The notes under the pieces: generated by a model
Database searches by the model: none
Told to the model about the DNA's origin: nothing
The model's input: the letters and a program-made list of their open reading frames with translations, nothing else
Origin: Saccharopolyspora hirsuta
Lineage (GTDB): Bacteria > Actinomycetota > Actinomycetes > Mycobacteriales > Pseudonocardiaceae
Length of the DNA: 64,000 nt
Assembly (NCBI RefSeq): GCF_008630535.1
Contig: NZ_VWPH01000013.1
Coordinates: 182,478-246,477, forward strand
Reading direction: 5' to 3'
Shown here: piece by piece, positions 40,813 to 49,380 of the stretch
Numbering within the stretch: the stretch's first letter is position 1
Layout: each line of letters begins with the position of its first letter
Program-made: the position numbers and the translations under genes

Positions 40813-41052
40813 ATGTACGGGTCGCTGGATGTGCGGAAGTTCTTGTGGCAGCAGGAGGACGGGCCCTCGCGGCAGTCGGCCGCGGTACCCGCCCCGCGGG
40901 CCGGTGAGCCCTCGCGGATCTCGCCGGAGCAGGTGCACAAGGCGAGGATGGCGGTCGCCCGCAGCGCGGAGAGCGCCGAGGATTGCAGACTCCTGCTGGA
41001 CATGTTGGGATTGGCTCCCGACGAGGACGGGCAGCCGCCGGTGACCCGCTGA
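40813..41052 (+). CDS. Conserved small hypothetical protein
   Basis: 79 aa, GGGGAGG before ATG 40813. N-terminal MYGSLDVRKFLWQQEDGPS is followed by a helical C-terminal half (QVHKARMAVARSAESAEDCR, LLLDMLGL). No membrane segment. Its function is unknown. Confidence 0.65.
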   Translation: MYGSLDVRKFLWQQEDGPSRQSAAVPAPRAGEPSRISPEQVHKARMAVARSAESAEDCRLLLDMLGLAPDEDGQPPVTR

Positions 41053-41194
41053 CCGGGGTCGCGGGGAGGCGTCGCCCGGCGGGCGCGACGCCCCGAACCG
41101 GAGTAACTTCCGGTGGCAGTGTTGATCAACCGTTCGTGGGTCTCATCGCTCGGAAGAGCGAAATCGACGAACGACTGCCCGCCGGAGCCGAGCC

Positions 41195-41791
41195 ATGCCA
41201 CAGCAGCGCCGGGCGCAGCTCACCCGCCGCGCCATCCTGATCGCGGCGGCGACGGAGTTCGACCTGGTCGGTTACGAGGCCGCCGCGCTGAACGCGATCC
41301 TGCGGCGCAGCAGGACCACCAAGGGCGCGTTCTACTTCCACTTCTCCTCCAAGGAGGCGGTGGCAGAAGCGCTGGTCGAGGACTACGCCGCCGGACTCTC
41401 CGCACTGCGGCGGGAATGGCTCGAGCGCGGCCTGGACCCGCTGTCGACGGCGGTCGGCCTGACCGTCGAGGCGGCCCGCCGGGTGGAGCGGGACGTCGTC
41501 CTCCGCGCCGGGCTGCTGCTCTCCTGCCGTCGACCCGGGGCGGTCGGCGACGGTTGGGACGGGCTCATCGACCGCCTGCTGCACGAGTCGGCGGAGGCGG
41601 GGCAGCTGGAGCCCGATGCGGATCCGGCCGCGGTGGCCCGCGTGGTCCACGCGGGCTTGGTGGGCGCGCACAAGATCGGTGCGGACTTCTCCGGCCTGTC
41701 GGAGCGCTTCGTCGAGATCTGGCGCGTGGTGCTCGCCGGGGTCGCCCGCGAGGGCGCGCTGGGGAGACCGGAAATCCTCGGCAGAACCTGA
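41195..41791 (+). CDS. TetR regulator of the ScbR/ArpA (gamma-butyrolactone receptor) type
   Basis: 198 aa. HTH region FDLVGYEAAALNAILRRSRTT and KGAFYFHFSSKEAVAEALV is characteristic of the ScbR/ArpA/BarA group that binds signalling butyrolactones; the C-terminal domain includes RAGLLLSCRRPGAVGD. No butyrolactone synthase (AfsA) gene is near, so it may be an orphan or pseudo-receptor. No clear operator seen upstream. ATG 41195. Confidence 0.85.
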   Translation: MPQQRRAQLTRRAILIAAATEFDLVGYEAAALNAILRRSRTTKGAFYFHFSSKEAVAEALVEDYAAGLSALRREWLERGLDPLSTAVGLTVEAARRVERDVVLRAGLLLSCRRPGAVGDGWDGLIDRLLHESAEAGQLEPDADPAAVARVVHAGLVGAHKIGADFSGLSERFVEIWRVVLAGVAREGALGRPEILGRT

Positions 41792-42110
41792 GGCGCGGAT
41801 CACAATTTCGGATCTCGGCCGTTTTGCCGGATTTTCCGCCCGGGGAGGTCGCTCGGCGGGCGCTGCGGCGGCTTCGCGGAGCCCTGAGATCGGATGCCCC
41901 GATAGGTCGAAATCGGCAGGTCAAGACGGTAAGCTTGCCGTCGGCCGCGGGCTCCGGGCGGGGCTCGCGAGGGGACCGCACGGCTTAAGTGACCCCCCTG
42001 TTTCAGGGCCGCTGGAGGCATGTCGTAAGCTTTACTCAACGCCAACGGAGCGGACCTGAAAAGGGAAAGCCGGTTGGAGGCAAGGCCGGGTCGGTTCCCG
42101 AATCGGCCAA
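41792..42110. other. 319-bp stretch without a gene, upstream of the tRNA cluster
   Basis: Holds a small hairpin (GACGG 41925-41929 with CCGTC 41938-41942). Presumably it contains the promoter of the tRNA cluster, but I cannot point to clear -35/-10 boxes. The ORFs here are not credible. Confidence 0.4.
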
Positions 42111-42183
42111 GCCCCCATCGTCTAGCGGCCTAGGACGCCGCCCTTTCAAGGCGGTAGCGCGGGTTCGAATCCCGTTGGGGGTA
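42111..42183 (+). tRNA. tRNA-Glu (anticodon TTC)
   Basis: 73 nt cloverleaf: acceptor GCCCCCA/TGGGGGT, D-arm with CTAGCGGCCTAGG, anticodon loop CTTTCAA inside CCGCC/GGCGG, T-arm GCGGGTTCGAATCCCGT. The 3' CCA is not encoded (ACG follows). Confidence 0.95.
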
Positions 42184-42211
42184 CGGAACAACTGAAGAGA
42201 GCAAGAAGCAT

Positions 42212-42288
42212 GGCCCAGTGGCGCAGTTGGTTAGCGCGCCGCCCTGTCACGGCGGAGGTCGCGGGTTCAAGTCCCGTCTGGGTCGCCA
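42212..42288 (+). tRNA. tRNA-Asp (anticodon GTC)
   Basis: Acceptor GGCCCAG/CTGGGTC, D-loop AGTTGGTTAGC, anticodon loop CTGTCAC, T-arm CGCGGGTTCAAGTCCCGTC-like, discriminator G and encoded CCA at 42286-42288. Confidence 0.96.
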
Positions 42289-42317
42289 AGGCGAACGGTG
42301 CAGAACCGGACGCTATC

Positions 42318-42394
42318 GGCCAGGTAGCTCAGTTGGTACGAGCGTCCGCCTGAAAAGCGGAAGGTCGGCGGTTCGACCCCGCCCCTGGCCACCA
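42318..42394 (+). tRNA. tRNA-Phe (anticodon GAA)
   Basis: Acceptor GGCCAGG/CCTGGCC, D-arm GTAGCTCAGTTGGTACGAGC, anticodon loop CTGAAAA, T-arm with GGCGGTTCGACCCCGCC, discriminator A and encoded CCA at 42392-42394. Confidence 0.96.
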
Positions 42395-42410
42395 ACCGAG
42401 AGCTTCGATC

Positions 42411-42442
42411 AAGCCCCCACCGGATCCGGTGGGGGCTTTTTC
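42411..42442 (+). terminator. Intrinsic terminator of the tRNA cluster
   Basis: A perfect 28-base palindrome (42411-42438) rich in G/C is followed by a T run at 42437-42441. This is the only classical stem-plus-T-tract terminator in the window. Confidence 0.92.
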
Positions 42443-42452
42443 CGTTCCGGGG

Positions 42453-43043
42453 TCACGGGGACAGCTTGGCCCGCACGAGGTCGACGAGCTCTTCGGCGGC
42501 CGCCGCCGTGTCGTAGCTCGGGTCGGTGAGCTGCTCGGCGACGATCGCGTCGATCCCGCCGCCGATGATGATCGCGAGCGTGCGCACGTCCAGCGGGGTT
42601 CGCTCCCCCGTCGCGCGCGCGGCCGCTTCGAGGATCTGCGCGAGGGGCTGCCACCGCTCGGCGGGCTGGCGCTCGGCGGCCTCGCTGGTCATCGCTTCGG
42701 TGATCATCCGGGTGTGCCGGGGGTGCTCGCGCAGGTGGCCGATCATCGACCGGATGTAGGCGGCCGGGCCCTGCGCCGGGTCCGCCGCTTCCACCGCTGC
42801 GCCGACCTGCGTCGTCAACGCGGTCAGGACGTGCTCGTGCGCGGCGCGGACCACGGCGTCCTTCGACGGGAAGTGGTAGAGCACGGCCGCCTTCGTGATG
42901 CCGGCGCGCTCGGCGATCCGGGACAGGGACGTGCCCGCGTAACCGCGGTCGGCGACCAGCTCGACCGTCGCTTCGATCAACTGCCGACGCCGGGCCCGCT
43001 CGGTGAGCGTCAGCTCCGACTCCGCTCGCTCGTGCCTTGACAT
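42453..43043 (-). CDS. TetR-family transcriptional regulator
   Basis: 196 aa. HTH at about 32-55 (TSLSRIAERAGITKAAVLYHF) within a standard TetR_N domain; a C-terminal TetR_C-like helical part follows. It is divergent from an alpha/beta hydrolase gene, and two identical palindromes in the 53-bp gap are the evident operators. Its stop is close to the tRNA terminator. Confidence 0.9.
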   Translation of the reverse strand: MSRHERAESELTLTERARRRQLIEATVELVADRGYAGTSLSRIAERAGITKAAVLYHFPSKDAVVRAAHEHVLTALTTQVGAAVEAADPAQGPAAYIRSMIGHLREHPRHTRMITEAMTSEAAERQPAERWQPLAQILEAAARATGERTPLDVRTLAIIIGGGIDAIVAEQLTDPSYDTAAAAEELVDLVRAKLSP

Positions 43044-43055
43044 GGCGCCTATTCT

Positions 43056-43085
43056 ACCGATCGGTTAGAAGACTTACCGATCGGT
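43056..43085. promoter_or_regulatory. Two TetR operators ACCGATCGGT in tandem
   Basis: The 10-base palindrome ACCGATCGGT occurs at 43056-43065 and 43076-43085, 20 bases (two helical turns) apart, each followed by TTAG. A minus-strand -10-like TAGAAT lies at 43050-43055. Confidence 0.85.
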
Positions 43086-43096
43086 TAGGAGACGTC

Positions 43097-44074
43097 GTGA
43101 ACGAGTCGAAACGTCCGCGTCGGCGCCGATGGCTCATCGCCCTGGGGGGCGTCGCCGCGCTCGCGGTGGTCGCCGCCTTCGCCGTTCGCACGCCCTCGCC
43201 GGTCGGGCACTGGGACGGCGCGGAGGGACGAGACCGCTTCATGGCGGCCTACGACCAGGCGTTCCGCGACCTGCCCCCAAATGCGGACGCGGTCGATGTG
43301 CGCACCGACTACGGCGTCGTCCGCTTCTACCGCTTCGCGGGCACGGGGCAGGCCTCGGCGCCGCTGGTGCTCCTCCCGGGCCGCGCCTCGGCGAGCCCGG
43401 TATGGGCGGACAACCTCCCGTCGCTGCTGGAGGTCGGCGACGTCTACACCGTCGATCTGCTCGGCGAGCCGGGGCGGAGCGTCCAGGAGCGCCCGATCGC
43501 CGACGGCGCGGACCAGGCCGCCTGGCTGCACCAGGCGCTCGCCGGGCTCCCCGAGGACCGGTTCCACCTGGTCGGTCTCTCCATCGGCGGGTGGAACGCG
43601 ACCAACCTGGCCCTGCGGCAGCCCGAGCTCGTCGCCAGCCTCACCCTGGTCGACCCGGTCTTCGTCTTCGACGACATGCCGCTGGGCACCGTCGTGCGGT
43701 CCCTCCCGGCGGCGTTCTCGTGGTTGCCGAAATCGTGGCGCGACGGCTTCAACTCCTACACGGCGGGCGGCTCCCCGGTCGAGGACGTGCCGGTCGCGCA
43801 GATGATCGAGGCCGGGATGCAGCACTACCAGCTGCGCCTGCCCCAGCCCACCCGGATCGCCGAGGAGGAGCTCGCCGGACTGGACCTGCCGGTGCTGGCG
43901 ATCATCGCCGGTCGATCCGTCATGCACGACCCCGGAACGGCCGTGGCGACGGCCGAACGAGCCCTGCCCGCGGCGTCGGTGCGCGTCTACCCCGACGCGT
44001 CCCACGCCATCAACGGCGAGCACCCGGACCGGATCGCGGCCGACATCGCGGAGTTCCTGGCCGCGTCGCGCTGA
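43097..44074 (+). CDS. Membrane-anchored or secreted alpha/beta hydrolase
   Basis: 325 aa from GTG 43097. A basic stretch (KRPRRRR) then one hydrophobic segment (WLIALGGVAALAVVAAFAV) forms an N-terminal anchor or signal. The hydrolase fold shows LVLLPGRASASPVWADNL, nucleophile GLSIGGWNAT (Ser about 171) and a His in DASHAINGEHP. Substrate unknown. The region upstream of GTG is the operator, ruling out the ATG at 43037. It is the presumed target of the divergent TetR. Confidence 0.85.
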   Translation: MNESKRPRRRRWLIALGGVAALAVVAAFAVRTPSPVGHWDGAEGRDRFMAAYDQAFRDLPPNADAVDVRTDYGVVRFYRFAGTGQASAPLVLLPGRASASPVWADNLPSLLEVGDVYTVDLLGEPGRSVQERPIADGADQAAWLHQALAGLPEDRFHLVGLSIGGWNATNLALRQPELVASLTLVDPVFVFDDMPLGTVVRSLPAAFSWLPKSWRDGFNSYTAGGSPVEDVPVAQMIEAGMQHYQLRLPQPTRIAEEELAGLDLPVLAIIAGRSVMHDPGTAVATAERALPAASVRVYPDASHAINGEHPDRIAADIAEFLAASR

Positions 44075-44168
44075 CGGCCGTGCGCTCCTGAACGAGATCT
44101 TCCGCATCTTCACCGGCAATGGCTTCGCGGGAGGCGCTGCGCCGGGTGTTGCTAATCTCGGCGTTCTG

Positions 44169-45812
44169 ATGTCTGCGACTCTCGTTGCCGTTAACCTCGC
44201 CGCCGGGCACGGCGACCGCTCCCTGTTCTCCGGGCTGGACCTCGTCGTCGCACCAGGCGATGTGATCGGGCTCGTCGGCGCGAACGGTGCTGGCAAGTCG
44301 ACGCTGCTGCGGCTGCTCGCCGCGCTCGACGCACCGGAGCACGGCGAGGTGCGGCTGTCCCCGGCCACCGCGACCGTCGGCTACCTGCCGCAGGAGCCGG
44401 ACCGCCGTCCGGGCGAGACGGTGAGCCGGTTCCTCGCCCGCCGCACGGGCGTCGCCGCAGCTCAGCGCGCGATGGACGACGCTATGGAGGCGCTCGCCGG
44501 AGGGGCGGCAGGTGCGGACGACGCCTACGCCGAGTGCCTGGAGCGCTGGTTGAGCCTGGGCGGCGCTGACCTGGAGGAACGCGCCGAGGGCGTCGCCGAC
44601 CAGCTCGGCCTGTCCGTCGAGCTCGACCAGCCCATGACCTCGCTGTCCGGCGGCCAGGCCGCCCGCGCCGGGCTGGCCTCGCTGCTGCTGTCCCGCTACG
44701 ACGTGTTCCTGCTGGACGAGCCCACGAACGACCTGGACCTCGAAGGTCTCGAACTCCTGGAGGGGTTCGTGCGCGGGCTGCGCGCCGGGACCGTCGTCGT
44801 CAGCCACGACCGGGAGTTCCTGGCCCGCACCGTCAACAAGGTCCTCGAACTCGACCTCGCCCAGCAGCAGATCAACCTCTACGGCGGCGGGTACGACGCC
44901 TACCTGGAGGAGCGCGAGGTCGCGCGGCGGCACGCGCGGGAGGCGTACGAGGAGTACGCGGACAAGAAGTCCGCGCTGGAGGCGCGCGCCCGGATGCAGC
45001 GCGCGTGGATGGACAAGGGCGTCCGCAACGCCCGCCGCAAGGCCACCGACAGCGACAAGATCACCCGCAAGACCCGTTCCGAGGCGTCCGAGAAGCAAGC
45101 CGCCAAGGCGCGCCAGACCGAACGGCTCATCGAGCGGCTGGAGGTCGTGGCGGAGCCGCGCAAGGAGTGGGAGCTGCGCATGGAGATCGCGGCGGCGCCC
45201 CGGTCCGGCGCGGTCGTCGCCTCCCTGCGCGAGGCGGAGGTGCGGCGCGGCGACTTCACCTTCGGGCCGGTCACCCTGCAGATCGACTGGGCGGACCGCG
45301 TCGCGATCACCGGCGCCAACGGCTCCGGCAAGTCGACGCTGCTCGGCGCGCTCCTGGGGCGCATCGAGCTCGACGCGGGAGCCGCCGCGCTCGGTTCCGG
45401 AGTCGTCATCGGCGAGATCGACCAGGCCAGAGCCCTGTTCCACGGTTCGGAGTCCCTGCTCGACGCGTTCTGCGCGGCGGTGCCGGACACCGCCCCTGCC
45501 GACGTCCGAACGCTGCTCGCCAAGTACGGGCTCAAGGCCGACCACGTGCTGCGCCCGGCCACCACGCTCTCGCCCGGTGAGCGCACGCGCGCCGCGCTCG
45601 CCCTGCTGCAGGGGCGGGGCGTCAACCTGCTGGTGCTGGACGAGCCGACCAACCACCTCGACCTGCCCGCCATCGAGCAGCTGGAATCCGCCCTCGACTC
45701 CTACCCGGGCACGCTGCTGCTGGTGACCCACGACCGCCGGATGCTCGACGCGGTCCGCACCACCCGCCGCCTGGAGATGGCCGACGGCAAGCTGTCCGAG
45801 ATCTCCGCGTGA
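44169..45812 (+). CDS. ABC-F family ATPase (ribosome protection/translation factor type)
   Basis: 547 aa with two nucleotide-binding domains and no membrane segments. Walker A motifs GANGAGKST (about 39-47) and GANGSGKST (about 382-390), signature LSGGQ and LSPGE, Walker B FLLDEPTNDLD and LVLDEPTNHLD. The domains are joined by a charged linker (about 240-330) as in ABC-F proteins, which act on the ribosome and can confer antibiotic resistance (OptrA/VgaA group) or serve as housekeeping factors (Uup/EttA). The class cannot be decided from sequence alone. Confidence 0.92.
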   Translation: MSATLVAVNLAAGHGDRSLFSGLDLVVAPGDVIGLVGANGAGKSTLLRLLAALDAPEHGEVRLSPATATVGYLPQEPDRRPGETVSRFLARRTGVAAAQRAMDDAMEALAGGAAGADDAYAECLERWLSLGGADLEERAEGVADQLGLSVELDQPMTSLSGGQAARAGLASLLLSRYDVFLLDEPTNDLDLEGLELLEGFVRGLRAGTVVVSHDREFLARTVNKVLELDLAQQQINLYGGGYDAYLEEREVARRHAREAYEEYADKKSALEARARMQRAWMDKGVRNARRKATDSDKITRKTRSEASEKQAAKARQTERLIERLEVVAEPRKEWELRMEIAAAPRSGAVVASLREAEVRRGDFTFGPVTLQIDWADRVAITGANGSGKSTLLGALLGRIELDAGAAALGSGVVIGEIDQARALFHGSESLLDAFCAAVPDTAPADVRTLLAKYGLKADHVLRPATTLSPGERTRAALALLQGRGVNLLVLDEPTNHLDLPAIEQLESALDSYPGTLLLVTHDRRMLDAVRTTRRLEMADGKLSEISA

Positions 45813-45855
45813 GCCGTTTCGTCAGACCCCGGCGCTAGGGTGCGGCTGAAGTAGG

Positions 45856-45906
45856 GACGCCCCCGCGCTCAACCGGCCTGGGGGTTACCGGGAGTGCGGG
45901 GGCGTC
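45856..45906. terminator. Hairpin between ABC-F gene and YczE gene
   Basis: GACGCCCCCGC (45856-45866) and GCGGGGGCGTC (45896-45906) are exact complements, separated by 29 bases that fold further. It lies between convergent genes; nothing else is seen in 45813-45969. Confidence 0.75.
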
Positions 45907-45969
45907 AAGGTCCACCCCTGGGGGTCAGGTGGACGGCGTCCATGCTACTGCGTGGTATCCGAGATGTCT

Positions 45970-46617
45970 CTAGGGGCAGAGATCTTTTTTCTCGCGAACC
46001 GCGGCGAACTTCAGGAACAGCTGGGTCAGCGGACCTATCGCTGCTGCGTACAGCACTGTTCCGACGCCGACGGTGCCGCCGAGCAGCCAGCCGACGGCGA
46101 GCACACAGACCTCGATGGTGGTGCGGACCACTCGAACCGACCACCCGGTGCGGGCGTGCAGGCCGGTCATCAGGCCGTCCCGCGGGCCCGGACCCAGCCG
46201 CGCGCCGACGTACACGGCGGTGGCGAGCCCGTTCAGCACGACCGCGGTGACCATCAGGGCGATCTGCGCCGGGAGCGCGCTGAGCGGCGGGATCAGCGCG
46301 AGGGTGAGGTCCACCGCGAGCGCGATGACGACGACGTTGGCCACCGTGCCGATGCCCGGCCGCTGCCGCAGCGGGAGCCAGGCCAGCATGACGAGCGCGC
46401 CGGTCAGCGCGGTGATCGAGCCGAAGCTCCAGCCCAGCCGTTCCGCCAGGCCCTGGTGCAGGACGTCCCACGGGTCCAGGCCCAGCTGCGCGCGGACCAT
46501 CAGGCCCATGCTGACCCCGTAGGCGACCAGACCGCTGAGCAGTTGCGCGAGACGGAAGGCCGGACGGGTCCGGAGCGGGAGCGGAGATAGGTCCACCTGG
46601 ACCGATTTTAGGGCCAT
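45970..46617 (-). CDS. yczE: YczE-type integral membrane protein
   Basis: 215 aa, about five membrane segments (LLSGLVAYGVSMGLMVRAQL; NVVVIALAVDLTLALI; IALMVTAVVLNGLATAVYVG). GLDPWDVLHQGL and GARLGPGPRDGLMTGL are family motifs of YczE/YyaS/YitT proteins. Divergent from a MocR-type regulator, the well-known yczE-yczR arrangement, so it is likely controlled by it. Transported substrate, if any, is unknown. Confidence 0.85.
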   Translation of the reverse strand: MALKSVQVDLSPLPLRTRPAFRLAQLLSGLVAYGVSMGLMVRAQLGLDPWDVLHQGLAERLGWSFGSITALTGALVMLAWLPLRQRPGIGTVANVVVIALAVDLTLALIPPLSALPAQIALMVTAVVLNGLATAVYVGARLGPGPRDGLMTGLHARTGWSVRVVRTTIEVCVLAVGWLLGGTVGVGTVLYAAAIGPLTQLFLKFAAVREKKDLCP

Positions 46618-46636
46618 GTGCTCTTTATAAGCTGAA

Positions 46637-46675
46637 ATTGGATCTGGATGCGATAGCCAATGCAGCTATATTGGC
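46637..46675. promoter_or_regulatory. ATTGG/CCAAT operator array between yczE and yczR
   Basis: ATTGG (46637-46641), GCCAAT (46656-46661) and ATTGGC (46670-46675) are repeated in direct and inverted orientation in the 61-bp divergent promoter. MocR regulators bind such mixed repeats. The stretch is also unusually A+T-rich for this DNA. Confidence 0.65.
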
Positions 46676-46678
46676 CGC

Positions 46679-48121
46679 ATGGTGTTCACGAAGTCCGCCC
46701 AGATCCACGGCCGCAAACTCGTCGAGCTGCTGGGTTCCTGGCACGGCTCGGACCGGCCGTCGTCGCAGCTGCTGGCCGGTGCGATCCGGCATCTCGTGCT
46801 GGACGGGCGGCTGCCGCCCGGCACCAGGCTGCCCGCTGAGCGCGAGCTCGCGGAGAGCCTCGGCGTCAGCCGGACGCTGGTGGCCCGGACGTTGGACCGG
46901 CTGCGCGAGGAGGGTTTCGCGGCCAGTCGGCGCGGCGCGGGGTCGTGGATCAAGCTGCCTGATTCGGAGCGGGGCAACGAAGCCCACGGCGGCTGGTTCC
47001 CGCCCGAGGACGCCGGGGTGCTCAACCTCGCGCAGGCCACGCCCAGCGCGCCGCCGGAGCTGTGCGCGGCGGTGGACCGGGCGCGGCTGCGCCTGGCCGA
47101 GCAGCTGCCCGGCCACGGCTACCAGCCGCACGGCCTGCCGATCCTGCGCGAGCGGCTGGCCGAGCGGTTCACCCGGCGCGGCCTGCCGACGACCCCGGAG
47201 CAGATCCTGGTCACCAACGGCGCCCAGCACGCGTTCGCGCTGGTGCTGCGGATGCTGGTCGCCCCGGGGGAGCGCGTGCTCGTCGAGCACCCGACCTACC
47301 CGAACGCCCTGGAGGCGGTGCGCGGGCTCAACGCGATGCCGGTGGCGGTGCCGATGGTCGAGCACGGCTGGGACCTGGAGCTGCTGACCGCGAACCTGCG
47401 CCAGACCTCGCCGCGGCTGGCCTACCTGATCCCGGACTTCCACAACCCGACCGGCATCCGGCTGGACGCGGAAGGCCGCGACCGGCTCGCCCGCGCGCTG
47501 GCGCGGACCTGCACGAACGCGGTCGTGGACGAAACCCTGGTGGACATCGACCTGACCGGCGAGCAGCCCCCGCCGCCGATGGCCGCGCTGACCGACCGGG
47601 TGATCACCGTCGGCTCGGCCAGCAAGTCCTTCTGGGGCGGCCTGCGGCTGGGCTGGATCCGCGCGTCCGAGGACTTCGTGCAGCGCATGATCGTCGGGCG
47701 GGCCGCGCTGGACCTCGGCAGCCCGGTGTTCGAGCAGCTCGTCCTGGCGGAGCTGCTGGTCGACGCCGACGAGGTCCTCGCGCGCCGGTGCGCCGAAGCG
47801 GTCGAACGGCGGCAATGCCTGGTGGACGCGCTGCGCGAGCACCTGCCGGACTGGCGCTTCCGGCTCCCGGACGGCGGGCTGGCGCTGTGGTGCGACATCG
47901 GCGCGCCGGTGAGCAGCCGACTGGCGGTGGCCGCCGAGCAGCACGGCGTGCGGGTCGCCCCGGGAGCGCGGTTCTCGGTGCACGGCTCGCTGGAGAACTG
48001 GATCCGCCTGCCGTACACGCTGCCCGGGGACCAGCTGGTGGAGGCCATCCGTCGCCTCGCCGCAGCGGCCGCCGCCGTCCCCGGGGGCGGCCCGGCGCTC
48101 CTGACCGCCCCCATCGCCTGA
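46679..48121 (+). CDS. yczR: MocR/PdxR-family regulator (GntR HTH + aminotransferase domain), YczR type
   Basis: 480 aa. GntR winged helix at about 26-80 (LPPGTRLPAERELAESLGVS, RTLVARTLDRL), then a fold-type I aminotransferase domain: HPTYPNALEAVR, DFHNPTGIRL and PLP lysine in VGSASKSFWGGLRLGW. Binds PLP and acts as a regulator rather than as an enzyme. Divergent position to YczE identifies the YczR branch. Confidence 0.9.
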   Translation: MVFTKSAQIHGRKLVELLGSWHGSDRPSSQLLAGAIRHLVLDGRLPPGTRLPAERELAESLGVSRTLVARTLDRLREEGFAASRRGAGSWIKLPDSERGNEAHGGWFPPEDAGVLNLAQATPSAPPELCAAVDRARLRLAEQLPGHGYQPHGLPILRERLAERFTRRGLPTTPEQILVTNGAQHAFALVLRMLVAPGERVLVEHPTYPNALEAVRGLNAMPVAVPMVEHGWDLELLTANLRQTSPRLAYLIPDFHNPTGIRLDAEGRDRLARALARTCTNAVVDETLVDIDLTGEQPPPPMAALTDRVITVGSASKSFWGGLRLGWIRASEDFVQRMIVGRAALDLGSPVFEQLVLAELLVDADEVLARRCAEAVERRQCLVDALREHLPDWRFRLPDGGLALWCDIGAPVSSRLAVAAEQHGVRVAPGARFSVHGSLENWIRLPYTLPGDQLVEAIRRLAAAAAAVPGGGPALLTAPIA

Positions 48122-48129
48122 CCTGCGAA

Positions 48130-48160
48130 GCGGCCGTCCCGGATCCGCCGGGACGGCCGC
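48130..48160. terminator. Hairpin terminator of the MocR gene
   Basis: A 13-bp stem (48130-48142 with 48148-48160) starts 9 bases after the stop. A second stem follows at 48231-48266. The stretch 48122-48418 has no gene. Confidence 0.78.
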
Positions 48161-48230
48161 CCGCACACCGCCGACCACCCGTCGGCACGGCCCCTCGTCG
48201 TGCCGGTGGGCGGTTCGGGCGGCAGGTGTC

Positions 48231-48266
48231 GCCCCGGTGCCGCAGGGGCATTTGCGGCACCGGGGC
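48231..48266. terminator. Second hairpin, 14-bp stem
   Basis: 48231-48244 pairs exactly with 48253-48266 around an 8-base loop (GGGGCATT); probably serves the convergent minus-strand gene as well. Confidence 0.7.
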
Positions 48267-48418
48267 TTGGGGCCCACGCCTTCACGGTTCGGCAGGTCAG
48301 CGACGTCGCCGGGAGGCTGGTGGTGCCCCGATCCGACCCGGCCGGGCGCAGACGGCCGACTCGGAGCTGGGTGCGCGTGCGATAACCAGAGTCACCGCCG
48401 GAGCGGTTCGGTGCAGCG

Positions 48419-49129
48419 TCAGTCGGGAGATGCTGACGGTTCGGCGGACGACAGGCCTGTGACCGGGCGGTTCTCCGCGCGGGTCGAGCCGACCGCCGAC
48501 GGGTCGGTCAGGCTCGGTCCGGTGGGCAGGACGACCAGCGCACCGCGCAGGTCGTTGACCCCGCTGCCGGACCCGGAAGCGGGCTGCTGCGGCACGTCGG
48601 TGTCGTGATCGCCGCCGTCCCGCGGGGTTTCGTCGGCTGATTCGGTGGTGTTGGGCGCGCGCGGTTCCGCCGCGCTGCGGGGGTGGTCGCGCGGAACGGA
48701 GACCGGCTCCGGGGGCAGCGGCGCGGCCTGCTCGACGCGGGGTGGTGCGGCGGCGCGCTGCTGCGCCGGTGGCGGCACGGTCGGTGCGGCCACCGGGGCG
48801 GGGGCCGGCTCGTCGGTCGCGGCAGGCGGTTCCTGCTCGTCGACCGGGGCTGGCGGGTCGATCTCCACGGCGTCGGGCAGCTGGGGCTCCGACCGCTGCA
48901 CCTCGTCCAGCTCGGGGCGCAGGTCGTCCAGGAGCGGTCGTGCGATGTCCGGTTCGGCCGCGGCGACCTCGATCTCCGGCGGTTCGACGTCCGGCAGCTC
49001 GACGGCCTCGGCGACCGCGCTGCCGCCGAGCCAACCGCCGAAGCAGAAGGCGCTGAACAGCGAAACCCGTGCGACGAGCAGGGCGAGCCGCGATCGGGGA
49101 GCGCGCTGCGCGCAGCTTCCGGTCACGAT
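48419..49129 (-). CDS. Hypothetical Pro/Glu/Ala-rich protein with N-terminal hydrophobic segment
   Basis: 236 aa from GTG 49129. Basic N-terminus, then a hydrophobic segment (LALLVARVSLFSAFCFGGWL), consistent with a signal or anchor; the rest is low-complexity and acidic (VELPDVEPPEIEVAAAEPDI; PAPAPVAAPTVPPPAQ), so probably an extended extracytoplasmic chain. The plus-strand ORFs here are shadows. It is divergent from the subtilase gene. No family recognised. Confidence 0.6.
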   Translation of the reverse strand: MVTGSCAQRAPRSRLALLVARVSLFSAFCFGGWLGGSAVAEAVELPDVEPPEIEVAAAEPDIARPLLDDLRPELDEVQRSEPQLPDAVEIDPPAPVDEQEPPAATDEPAPAPVAAPTVPPPAQQRAAAPPRVEQAAPLPPEPVSVPRDHPRSAAEPRAPNTTESADETPRDGGDHDTDVPQQPASGSGSGVNDLRGALVVLPTGPSLTDPSAVGSTRAENRPVTGLSSAEPSASPD

Positions 49130-49380
49130 CACCACCGCCTGTCGGTCGGGTCCGCGCGGCCGAGCGCGGCATCAGCGTTGGTTGCGCCATGATCGACGCC
49201 GTTGATGGCATTCAACCACTTCGAGCGGCGGTTTCGCGCCACCGACCGCGAGGGGAACAGCGGTCGGTCCAGCATTCTCCACGCAATCGGGCGACTAGGG
49301 AAGATCCCCGGCCCCCGTCGGTCGGGTGAGTCCGGCACCCGCGGGCGGCGTGTCCGCTGTGGACGGAACCGGTCGTGGGC

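Noticed and set aside
43037..43096. Upstream ATG start (20 extra residues) for the alpha/beta hydrolase
   Set aside because: It overlaps the divergent TetR start and both operators; GTG 43097 directly before the basic-hydrophobic signal is better.
44075..44168. Attenuator leader peptide upstream of the ABC-F gene
   Set aside because: Resistance ABC-F genes often have one, but no short ORF with ribosome binding site and alternate hairpins could be made out in these 94 bases.
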